Part shown: positions 1 through 9,200 of the stretch, piece after piece
Layout: each line of letters opens with the position of its first letter
How positions within the stretch are numbered: position 1 is the stretch's first letter
Assembly (NCBI GenBank): GCA_018417955.1
Contig: JACTVC010000006.1
Coordinates: 1,054,001 to 1,118,000, forward strand
Source of the DNA: Laccaria trichodermophora
Lineage: Eukaryota > Basidiomycota > Agaricomycetes > Agaricales > Hydnangiaceae
Direction: 5' to 3'
Length of the DNA stretch: 64,000 bases
Made by a program: the position numbers and the translations under genes
Notes under the pieces: generated by a model
The model's database searches: none
Told to the model about the DNA's origin: nothing
What the model saw: the letters and a program-made list of their open reading frames with translations, nothing else

Positions 1-264
1 TAATTTTCCCATTTTCGTAGTAACATGATCGTTCTTTGAAAAGGGGTATCCTCCTTTAGGTGGCGGTCGCTGACGTTGCTGAAGCACTTGATAGGCTTCA
101 TGAAGGATGTGTTCATCTGTATTGGGGTTGACGGTGTCTGTGGTTTCTTGTGTAGGAGGCGCGGGGATGTCTAAGGATGTCTGCATTCTCGACGGGATGT
201 TCGTATTCTCGACTGAGTTGGCTTGACGTCGATAGGAGGACTTTTCTTGCACAAATCCAAGTTG

Positions 265-2355
265 TCATAACTGCGTCACAATACTATCAAGAGAGTTGGG
301 GACTCCCCCTTTTGAGACTCGATAAGCTTCGAGGAGTGCTTCTTCGTGTTCAGTGACTCGAGAATACAGCTCACTAGAATCTTTGATGCTACTCAGTAAT
401 AGGATGGGCCCCCAACTTACGGGAGCTTTCCTCATGATATAGAAGACTTCAAGTGGCCCCCCTGCATCTACGCTCAGTAACATCCTCGTGTATACGATGC
501 GTCGAGTGATGAAGTCCGCAGGTGATTCTTTCTCATGATTCCTTTCACGGAAGGTTTGATTATTGTAATAGTTGTTCATTTTCAGCTGCCACTTGTTCCC
601 TAGGAATCCGTCTTTGATCCCTTTGAGAAACTTCAGGTAGTGAGAGCGCATGAACGCTTGATGCGACATCGGTAGCGTTACAAACCAATTTCGTATGCCT
701 GATCCCTCCTTAAGACGGAACCAGAGCCAGTATCCTAGAGCTTCTGGTAGCCATCCTCCCAAGAACGCGAGCTGCTGGACTTGCCAAAAGTAATTTATTG
801 CAGTCCAGTGATTTCCATCCCACTCCGGTAACTGCTCTATTTTTAATTCGGTCTTAATATTAGCAGGGAACATCCCATAAGGCACTGATGGGCCGCCACC
901 GCTACCTCCGGGATTTGGGGGGCCGCCTCCGCCTCCGCCACCTCCAGCATTTGGAGGTCCGTTGCCTCCTGGGTCTCCTCCACCGGAACTATAAGGATTT
1001 GGTCGTCCGTTACCGCCTCCACCATAAGGCGGTCCTCCACCACCGTTATTCGGAGGTCCACCAGCTCCTCCACCACCAGAAGGTCCGCCACCGCCGCCAT
1101 TGCTAGGCCCTCCTCCTCCTGAAGGTCCACCACCTCCGCCGTAGCTATGACCTCCTCCAGAAGAGGGTCCTAGTGAAGGGGACGGTCTTCCCAGAGGAGC
1201 TCCTGGAGTTGCAGGAGCGGGGCTGTTTGTGGGGACGTCGTCATTACGTGTGGCCTTTCTTGCTAGCGTAACAGCCTTTGATGTTGAATCCGCACGTACG
1301 ATATCGCCTAACTGGGTACGAGATGGCGTCGCTAATCCTATCGTGACGTCTGGTATCGATTCGAATCCTGGAGTCAAGAAATAAGAAGTAGGCTGTGAGA
1401 TGCTTGTCACATCGAAGAAAGCCTTTCCCGTCCTGAAGGGGGTCTGGAAGCCTAATGAGAGTTCCAGACCTTTGGCGTCATTCCTTCCTTGAGTGGGGAA
1501 CATGTTGGATTCATTCCATTGGGAAGCAGCCGGCCATATATCCCGGTCTTCATTACCACTGAGCTCAGTTTGAGTTTGAGAGTGTGCGACGGATTCCGCT
1601 GCTGGGTTTTCGAGTGCGGAAGTCATCGATGATGGTTGTTGAACTGGAATTGAGGCAGTTGGATGTATGATGTCCCAGGTCTGACCACGATTCAAAGCAT
1701 CCAGAGACTCAGCGGTGAGTTGTTGTTGGTGGTGAGGTATTTTTTGCAGCATGTACCTCATTCGCTCGTCGACAGAGTCTAGTCTAGCGAAGTCTTGATA
1801 GAGGTCCGGGGCCGTAGAGATAGGAGATAACGGGACTTCAATGCATTGGTATTCCGCTTCGTACTTCATTACCGTCTGTTGAGCCATACGTAGCCGTTTT
1901 AGAAGAATGGAGTGAGCGACTTCTAGCTGCGAACAACTTTCCCCGCCTCGCAGAGCAGTAGTCATCGTGTCTTCTGGATCGATTATGAATGTGTTGTCTC
2001 TTTCCTCGATTAACTGCGCCATTCGGTCGAGAAAGGTTTGAAGTTCGGTGACCGCCTGCAGAATGCGATTCAACCTGGTTGGCTTCAAAGTTATGCAAGT
2101 GTAAGAATCGACTCCATCCCCGGTCCTGCGTTCGAAACAGTTTGGTTGGAGATTAGGGTTTTGGAGAATCCAAGATACTTCAGCCACAGTAGAGAGGTTG
2201 CCTCCATTCTCCTCATTGTATTCAATGATCAGGTTATACATGGGAGACAGCGAATACCCCCTTTCCATACCGCGACGTTGGCTGATGGTCTTTGTAGACG
2301 CAGTCCTTGAGGAGAAGGCGGTAGAGTTGGACTTCGGCGCGTTAGGGCTTTCCAT
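265..2355 (-). CDS. Gag polyprotein of Gypsy element A (696 aa, ends at an in-frame TGA)
   Basis: The product is the structural Gag protein that packages retroelement RNA in the cytoplasm. Residues 1-390 are a polar, Ser/Thr-rich N-terminal part; about 390-495 is an almost pure Gly/Pro/Asn linker; the rest is the capsid domain, with key words IEQLPEWDGNHW, GYWLWFRLKEG and VTEHEEALLEAYRVSKGG shared with element B (gag-pol at 6281-12607). The frame is open upstream to about 2660 without another ATG, which supports the ATG at 2355. The ORF ends at a TGA directly after VTQL; element B has a lysine codon there and reads on. Downstream of the TGA the same frame continues with recognisable gag sequence to position 1. 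Either this is a nonsense mutation or a gag/pol readthrough stop; the first is more likely. Confidence 0.8.
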   Translation of the reverse strand: MESPNAPKSNSTAFSSRTASTKTISQRRGMERGYSLSPMYNLIIEYNEENGGNLSTVAEVSWILQNPNLQPNCFERRTGDGVDSYTCITLKPTRLNRILQAVTELQTFLDRMAQLIEERDNTFIIDPEDTMTTALRGGESCSQLEVAHSILLKRLRMAQQTVMKYEAEYQCIEVPLSPISTAPDLYQDFARLDSVDERMRYMLQKIPHHQQQLTAESLDALNRGQTWDIIHPTASIPVQQPSSMTSALENPAAESVAHSQTQTELSGNEDRDIWPAASQWNESNMFPTQGRNDAKGLELSLGFQTPFRTGKAFFDVTSISQPTSYFLTPGFESIPDVTIGLATPSRTQLGDIVRADSTSKAVTLARKATRNDDVPTNSPAPATPGAPLGRPSPSLGPSSGGGHSYGGGGGPSGGGGPSNGGGGGPSGGGGAGGPPNNGGGGPPYGGGGNGRPNPYSSGGGDPGGNGPPNAGGGGGGGGPPNPGGSGGGPSVPYGMFPANIKTELKIEQLPEWDGNHWTAINYFWQVQQLAFLGGWLPEALGYWLWFRLKEGSGIRNWFVTLPMSHQAFMRSHYLKFLKGIKDGFLGNKWQLKMNNYYNNQTFRERNHEKESPADFITRRIVYTRMLLSVDAGGPLEVFYIMRKAPVSWGPILLLSSIKDSSELYSRVTEHEEALLEAYRVSKGGVPNSLDSIVTQL

Positions 2356-2770
2356 GCTCGAAGAAGATGATCGAGCTGGGGAAGCAGTTTTTGACGAAGG
2401 GTTGGATTCGACGTCTGTTAGCGGAACGTGAGGAGGGGTTTCTCCTGAAAACCGAGTGGATTTGCCTGAGTGAGAAGCGGTAGATGCGAGTGGGGCTGAG
2501 CTGCTGGCTTTGGTAGACCTAGCAGAAGAAGATGCTGTAGGGGCCGTAAGTCTTGAGGCTCCAAACGTTCCACTGAAGGCAGGTCTGCCCCCCCTAGAGC
2601 CATAGGGAGGTTTCGAAGAACCGTAATCCGTCAGATTGAAGATTGCGTCGTGAGCGTATTAGATCGGTTTGGTGGATGAACGACGAGGGCAGTCGATTGT
2701 CGGTTCGAGTCGTGGAAGAGAGCAAGACGAGGGTCGATGGACCGAGCTTTGATGGCTAGGTATATCGGCT

Positions 2771-2785
2771 ATCCCACAGTGTCCA
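2771..2785 (-). other. Candidate primer-binding site of element A
   Basis: On the minus strand the sequence TGGACACTGTGGGA follows the ACA end of the candidate LTR by four bases. The initial TGG would pair with the CCA end of a tRNA primer. The same block, together with the adjoining AAGG spacer and ACA, recurs exactly at 16597-16618 next to an unrelated-looking LTR, which is why I treat it as a functional site. I have not assigned the tRNA. Confidence 0.5.
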
Positions 2786-2789
2786 CCTT

Positions 2790-3333
2790 TGTGAACCACT
2801 GTTGACGTAGTGATCACTTAGCAGTGGGAGAGCCGTTGGATACCCTAGCAGGCAAAGGTGGAATGACCCTTAGTGTGGAGCACTACTTGTGGTGGTAGTC
2901 CCCTCAGGTAGTGGGACAGCCGTAGGGAGTCTAACGGATACGTGTACGAAGGTGTGAAGACCTTCACGGAAGTCGACAGAAACGGCTGGCAGCGCGGGAT
3001 CGTGGAACGTGACAGTTCACGGTACCCGTATCCCGATCTCCACGGACAGTTCCGATGGAGATTGCTCTTTAGCAGCGTTTGCGTTTCACTAATATCCCAC
3101 AAACCTCTGAGAGCTGGATATAGCCGTTAGTAAGGCTAGGTATCAAGCGATACAGAGAGTGAGATGGTAAGAGAGATAGATTCTGCCTCATGTATGACAT
3201 GAGGTATATGTACAGAGCTTACGTAATGAAATGTAATGAAACATAATGAAATGCAGTAAGGATGAGAGTTGAATCTCGGGGAGTGGGAAGGATCTAGAGC
3301 AACAGTGAAAGCTTACTGAACTGACATGCTACA
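2790..3333 (-). repeat. Candidate LTR (about 544 bp), shared boundary of elements B and A
   Basis: The borders were set from structure. On the minus strand a purine-rich tract (about 3335-3354, AAAGTGGAAAGTGGGGGG core) is followed by TGT at 3333, as expected of a polypurine tract and LTR start. The other border ends in ACA at 2790-2792 and is followed, after a 4-nt spacer, by TGG at 2785, as expected of a primer-binding site. TGT...ACA ends are typical of LTRs. Because gag-pol B and its extra ORF end just before it and gag A begins after it, one LTR could serve both elements. No second copy of this LTR is seen in the window, so the call is structural only. Confidence 0.5.
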
Positions 3334-3358
3334 AAGCCCCCCACTTTCCACTTTCCGT

Positions 3359-5983
3359 TTAATCCAATCGTTGTTCTGGAAACGTGATGTCGTCAAGGCG
3401 TGACTTGTGCCATGTTGGTTGTAGACCGGCACGCGAAATTCCTTCCATGACGTCGGTGAAGTCCTTGGTTGGGGGTAGATATTCTGGCCGGCGTTGACTC
3501 CGTTCATTGTTTCTGATCCAGTTCCTCCATTTCTCCCTGGTGCGTAGTTTGCCTTTCCCTCTAGCAATGTCATCGGCGAGTCTGCGGTAAATGTGATCCA
3601 GGGCTGCGTTCCATTCCCCGGTCCACAGCTCGAAATTGTCCTTGAAGATGTCGGTCGGTGGGAATAGCCATCTGCCCAGGCAGCCATTGATACCTGGACA
3701 GTAGCCAAGGAGTAGATCTTTTTCTTGTTCGGAGACTGAGTCATGAGCTAGATACGAAGCGTCTTCCGATGTGGAATCATAAAATCCCCTGTTATGGATG
3801 GTGACTTGTATCGATGGACTGGACATAAATTCTTCTATCAGGCGAAAGCCTGTCCATCGCCTGGCTATCCAACTGAGTTGACCCCCTTCACCTATAAAGG
3901 CCCGTGCATGTGGACGACGGAGTAGGTCGTTCATCCTCGCTAAGTACAAGGTGCAAAAGGTTGCTGCGTTTTCTGCCGGAGAAAGGTGAGGTTCCTGAAA
4001 TCCCGTGGTATACAAAGATGAAGCAGAGCTGCGGTCGAGGCTATCGACTATGATTGGCCGAAATTGTCGTAACCGATCTAATGGTAGAGCCAAGAAAAAT
4101 TTGAGTCCATGCTCTATTGCCGTCGTTAGGAGTCTTCCTGCTGTACCTATTGTATCCCAGCAGTTGGCCCAGTAACGTAGCCGGGCTTCGCTCTCGATGT
4201 CTGGAACGAAAATGTACGCGGCTTCCAAGAAGTCTGAGTTCCAGGCGAAATTCGGTGCGAACCAAGTGCTTGCTGTGTAGGTAATCTTCGCCGATTCGTC
4301 TTTGAGCATCCTCCGAAACATAACTTCTGGTCTTTCATGTGAGATGTAGAAGGGGTCCAATAGGCTGATTGGGGATTGAGAACGGCGGAGTGAAGAAGCG
4401 TTGTTGCCTCGCGCTGCTCGAAGTCCCAATGTCTGGCGCCTGGATTCGTCGAGCTTTCTTGCGTTGTAACGAATCCATGCTGCTGGGCTGTTCACCGCGC
4501 GTGGGTGGTATAAGATGTCAGGGATTTCAGGGAACCTGACGAACAGGAGGTCTTCGTCCGTGGAAATGCTACATCCTTCTGAGGACGAGTCGTCTGGAGT
4601 GGTACTGGATGAAAGGCGGTCCTGTAGAGATCGCCCCCCGCCCAATCGTTCGAGAAGAGATACACCTTGTGCGCCGGATACTTGCCGGGACAATATGAGA
4701 CCGGTTTCACGATCGTATGTGACTTCTTGCCTAGGTGCGTAGTCAAAGCGATATCGCTCGCGGATCAAGGTGGAGGGTTCCTCGCCTGGTAGCAAAGTTA
4801 TGTACTGTCGTCTCAAGTACTCCTCGCGTGGTTCTCTCTTCCTCCACCTCCAGAAGATGACGGTCTTGTACCTGATATCATCCTCTTCTTGCAAGACGGT
4901 GTAGTGGTAGAATTTCAAGAGTAGGGCAAGGGTTGCTTCATCTCGCTCGACGGGTCGTCGTTTCCATCCTTCGAAGTCGATAATGAAGACTGAGTGGGTG
5001 TGTACGATGGGTGTCTCTTCCGAGTTCTGGTAGGCGAAGATTTCCTGGAAGAAATGATCCAGCGTGGTCGCGTGCTGGGCAATCTTGTCGATTTCTGACT
5101 CCTCAAGGTCTGGTATCAAAGTCAGTGGTGTCCCTTGTCTCACGGCCCAATATGTCATGTTCAGGCCGGGGTTGAGGCGACTAAACCTCTGGTCGGCTCG
5201 CGCTTCGAAGTCCCACAGATAGTAGAATGGAATTTTGTTCTGGAGGTACAGAGGGATATTGATCGTCTGCCAGTCTCTGTCAAGATCGCAGATGACGCCT
5301 CTCTTGCTCTTGATGGTTGAAAGGAGCGAGGAGATCTGATGAACCGCTGAGTCCGAGAGCTCTTTCTCCCAGTCGCTAATAACCGTAGTCCACCATGCCA
5401 ACCATCCGATACCGTGTAGAACTGAACGCTTCGCTTTGGCAGCATTGATTTGGACTAGCTTTGGTGTGGGATAAATGTTGGCCAAGCGATCTGAGGGGAA
5501 CACCCCTGGAACCGTCATGCGACGAGATACGCGATCATCAAAATCGACGACATAGCGGATGCAAGCCTGAACCTGTGTGAGATCTAACGAATACTCCTTG
5601 CGTTGGATCTCTGCCATAGACCAACCCCCTTCCCGTTCCTCCACTGGTACCGCCGTCTCGAGGAGGTCGTACCATGGTCGCTGATGCGAAAGGAAAGAAG
5701 TCGGTGTCCAGGGGGCCCATTGCTCGTCGAATCGGTACCAATCTGGATCTCTAGCGTTGTCGAAGGGCAAAGTTTGGCCGGAATCGGAGAAGTCGTCAAT
5801 GCTCCATCCGGGGTCGGGAAGGTTCTTGAAGACTATGGCGGCTTCCGGGATGAGCGATGTGTCTGAGTTTAGACCTACCCAGATCGCGTCAGTATCCGCT
5901 CTGACAGTCACGGTGGCAAGAGGGTTCAATTGATGAATAAGCAGCTCCATGTAGGCTATATCGAGTAGGACAGTCCTCTGCAA
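3359..5983 (-). CDS. Retroelement-associated protein of unknown function in the env position (874 aa)
   Basis: I do not recognise this protein. It is a single uninterrupted frame on the same strand as gag-pol B, starting 298 bases after the pol stop and ending just before the polypurine tract and LTR, so it lies inside the element. I see no signal peptide and no convincing membrane segments, which argues against a classical envelope protein. The N-terminal half is rich in Trp, Asp and Tyr (WYDLLETAVPVEEREGGWSM near residue 100; RYRFDYAPRQEVTYDRETGL near 405), the middle (about 445-480) is a Ser/Asp-rich linker, and the C-terminal half again looks globular and ends in a Lys/Arg-rich segment. 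Such long extra ORFs could be a captured host gene or a second element product. The start ATG at 5983 is the first in the frame; function is unknown. Confidence 0.65.
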   Translation of the reverse strand: MQRTVLLDIAYMELLIHQLNPLATVTVRADTDAIWVGLNSDTSLIPEAAIVFKNLPDPGWSIDDFSDSGQTLPFDNARDPDWYRFDEQWAPWTPTSFLSHQRPWYDLLETAVPVEEREGGWSMAEIQRKEYSLDLTQVQACIRYVVDFDDRVSRRMTVPGVFPSDRLANIYPTPKLVQINAAKAKRSVLHGIGWLAWWTTVISDWEKELSDSAVHQISSLLSTIKSKRGVICDLDRDWQTINIPLYLQNKIPFYYLWDFEARADQRFSRLNPGLNMTYWAVRQGTPLTLIPDLEESEIDKIAQHATTLDHFFQEIFAYQNSEETPIVHTHSVFIIDFEGWKRRPVERDEATLALLLKFYHYTVLQEEDDIRYKTVIFWRWRKREPREEYLRRQYITLLPGEEPSTLIRERYRFDYAPRQEVTYDRETGLILSRQVSGAQGVSLLERLGGGRSLQDRLSSSTTPDDSSSEGCSISTDEDLLFVRFPEIPDILYHPRAVNSPAAWIRYNARKLDESRRQTLGLRAARGNNASSLRRSQSPISLLDPFYISHERPEVMFRRMLKDESAKITYTASTWFAPNFAWNSDFLEAAYIFVPDIESEARLRYWANCWDTIGTAGRLLTTAIEHGLKFFLALPLDRLRQFRPIIVDSLDRSSASSLYTTGFQEPHLSPAENAATFCTLYLARMNDLLRRPHARAFIGEGGQLSWIARRWTGFRLIEEFMSSPSIQVTIHNRGFYDSTSEDASYLAHDSVSEQEKDLLLGYCPGINGCLGRWLFPPTDIFKDNFELWTGEWNAALDHIYRRLADDIARGKGKLRTREKWRNWIRNNERSQRRPEYLPPTKDFTDVMEGISRAGLQPTWHKSRLDDITFPEQRLD

Positions 5984-6280
5984 GATACGCCGTCCGTCTG
6001 CTGTTACTCGTGGACAGTCCCGCCGAATGACAGCAGAGGCAGGAAGGTTGGGGGGAGGCAGTAATCAGGCCGCCCATTTGTTTTGAAGAACCACGTGGTA
6101 TCGGTATGATGGACAAGCTGATCCGATAGCCCTGCTGACTTGCCGCATGTCCGTCTCGCCGATTGGGGTGAAAAAAAGAGAGAAAAAAAATGAGTTAGTT
6201 ATGTATAGAAAAAAAAACAAAGTAAAAGAAGAGTTCATAGGAAGACGGACGTGTTTTCTTTTTGTGTTGTTTTCTTAATT
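5984..6280. other. Spacer between pol and the extra ORF
   Basis: This 297-base gap contains a run-rich stretch at about 6170-6265 made of A-tracts followed by T-tracts on the plus strand. No gene is seen. It may carry the promoter or splice acceptor for the 874-codon ORF, but there is no direct sign of either. Confidence 0.4.
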
Positions 6281-9200
6281 TTAAAGGTTATGTTGAGCGC
6301 GGTACTCTTTGAGCAGAAGAGGTGAATTCTTGAGATCCGTGGCTGTGGCCCAAGTGTCGAATTGCGGTCCATACTTCGCCCATCGGATTAAATATTTCAG
6401 CGTCGCCTTTTTGCCCATGCGCTTGTGTCCTACTATCTTTTCAACCTCAAACTCCTCGGATTCGGGTTTCCGCACGAAGGAGTCGGGTAAGAGCGTTCTG
6501 TCCCCATTACTCGCATCAGTTTCATACTTCTTGAGGTGCTGAATGTTAATAACGGGTGATCCCAGGTAATTATCGCCCATTCTCAAGCGATATACATTTG
6601 GGTTAATCTTCTGCAGGACTTCAAATGGACCAATCCACCGTGTTGTAAGTTTGGCGCCATCCCCTTTCGCTTCCGCCCACTCTAGGGAGTGTGGGTTGAC
6701 TAGGACCTTATCTCCCACGTTTAGGTTAAGCGCTTTGCGGCCCTTATTGTGCTCCCGAGCTTGGTGATGCTGTGCATGGGCAATTGCTTGCCTAGCGCTA
6801 TCCCTGTGCATCTGAAGGTGAGTTAACCAATCCTCTGCGTTTGTCCTTGCAATTTCCTTCCCCTTAGCATCACTCGGAAGGAGGAAATCGATAGGCGTCC
6901 TGGGTTCAAAACCGAACATCAAGAAATTCGGCGTCGCGCAGGTAGAAGCATGAACACTGGAATTATACGCCCATTCGAGCAGGGGAAGCCATAAGGCCCA
7001 GGTCTCCTTGTGGTTGGCTGTGAAGGCTCGAATCATCACTTCGAGAAATCGATTCACAATTTCGGTTTGGCCGTCGTGTTGGGGGTGGTGGGAAGAGGAA
7101 AGAGACATTTTGGTGCGTAAAAACTTCGCGACTGCTTTCCAGAAGTCTGAAGTCCACCGTGGGTCGCGGTCGCAGATGATACTTTCAGGGAGCCCGAAGC
7201 GGCACGCTACTTTCTGTACGAAGAGCGCTCCAAAATCCTCGGCGTCTAGACCGGTCGTTGTTGGCGTAAAAATCCCATGCTTCGTGAGTCGATCTACTGT
7301 GACGTGGATGGCATTATAACCTTCTGACCAGGGCAGATTTACTATGAAGTCCATCGAAATCGATTGATAAGGCCGAGATGGTATGGGATTTGGGATCAGG
7401 TAACCATATTTGTTGAAATTCGGATGCTTGACCTTCTGACAGATATCGCAGGTTTGGACGAACTTCATGATATCCGCTTTCATTCGTTTCCAATAGAACC
7501 GTACGCTCAACTTTTGCCATAATTTCTCTGGTCCCTGGTGAGCGCTTTCGTAGGCTTGTTCATGTGCTTCTTCCAGTAATAGCCTCCTTTTTCCCAATGG
7601 GACGCATAGTCTCGGTTGATAGTCTGCATCTCTGAAAAAGAGAAGACCGTCAGGATCCTTGAAGAAACGATGTCCGGGCGTCCAGTTCTCCACCAGCGAT
7701 TTTGGGTCTTTCCAAATTTTAACGAGGTGAGGGTCTTCTTGATAGGCTTCGACCCATTCTTGTCTCATGTCCTTTGCCATATGAACCAGAACATTTGGTG
7801 GGGGATTCGTCACTCCCCAATAAGCGTCAGAGGGTTCAACGGTGTGGGTCTCGTCTGTTCTTGGAATCGGCTCCTCTGGCTCCTTGATACTGTCCGGCGG
7901 TAAGTCGCGTTTTCGATTGGTACTTCGTGTGTTGACAGAGACTTCTCTGATCTCCTCTATGCAGTCGTGGATGCTGAAAACCATAAAGGCAGCCTTACCC
8001 ATAGATGGGTTAGACGAGAAATCAATGTGAACGGGATTCATTTCCAGTGCTATTGAATCATCTCTGACGGGGGAATCCTGCGGGGGTGGAGCTCGGTATA
8101 ATCTGGAAAGGGGGTCCACGTTGGAGTGCTTCCTTCCGGGACGATGCACAATGGAAAGCAGTGGAGCGTATGCTGAGAATATCGTACCCCACGCCGCGAG
8201 TCGGCGGTTGGAGTTTTCGTAAGTCTTAGCCCATTGTAGGGCTGCATGATCAGTAATTAAGGTCACTTTCTCTCCTTCGATGAAGGGTTGAAACTTTACT
8301 AGGCCCTCCTTGGCCCCAAGCGCTTCACGCTCGGTCGTAGAGTACCTTGTCTCCGCGGACTTGAAGGTCCGTGACCAATAGGCTATCACGCGCTCAATGT
8401 AGACAATGGTCTCATCGAAGTTGTCTGCCCAGGACTCGGCTATTAAACCATCTTTCAAAGAGGACGGTAGCTGGACCACCAAGTTAGGTGGGGGTTTACC
8501 CGCTTCGTGTGCCTTTCTCAGTTGATTATACAGCCTTGTTCCCTTCAGGTCTTTAATCGCGATCGGTTGAATTTGTTGAAGCGCACATCCTAGCGCTTCG
8601 TCAGAGGCATCTGTGTATAAGCGGTATGGTAAGCCCTCTATTGGATGACCGAGTACTGGCGCTTCTTGCAGGGCAGATTTAATTGAGTTGAAGGCAATTT
8701 CGCATTCGGCGGTCCACACCCATTTCGCCCCTTTGCGTAGAAGCTGGAATAGTGGGTAGCAGCGGTCTGAATAATATGGGATGAAAGCCGAAAAGTATAC
8801 TGCCATGCCTAGAAAGGTTTGGAGTTGAGAGAGTTTCGCGGGGCGTTGAAGGTCGAGTATGGCGCGGACTTTCTCAGTGTGGGTCAATAGACCTAGGCGC
8901 GAAACCTTATGTCCTAGTAGAAGGATCGACGAATAGAAAAGATGACACTTGACAGGCGAAAGAGTTATCCCAGAGAGCTCGATTGCTTCCAATACTTTGT
9001 CTAAGTGGTCAATGTGGTCCTCGTATGTCTTGGAGTATATCACGATATCATCTATATATACTAAACAGAAAATCCACAAGTACGGGGCGAGTATACCCTG
9101 CATGACTCGTTGAAAGATAGAGGGTCCATTCCGTAAACCGAAGGGCATCCGTTTGAACTGAAATAGTCCCCTGTGAGTTCTAAAGGCCGTCTTTTCGACA

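Larger units (their letters stand above)
1..3333 (-). mobile_element. Ty3/Gypsy LTR retrotransposon A, 5' part (rest off the left edge)
   Basis: Read on the minus strand, the order is LTR (2790-3333), primer-binding site (about 2771-2785), leader, gag (265-2355), then the zinc-knuckle region running off the window start. Positions 1-120 still encode residues matching the region just before the CCHC knuckle of element B, so the element once continued into pol. Capsid residues are very similar to element B, so A and B belong to the same family. A carries an in-frame stop after the capsid and may be a decayed copy. That it continues beyond the window is inference. Confidence 0.75.
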
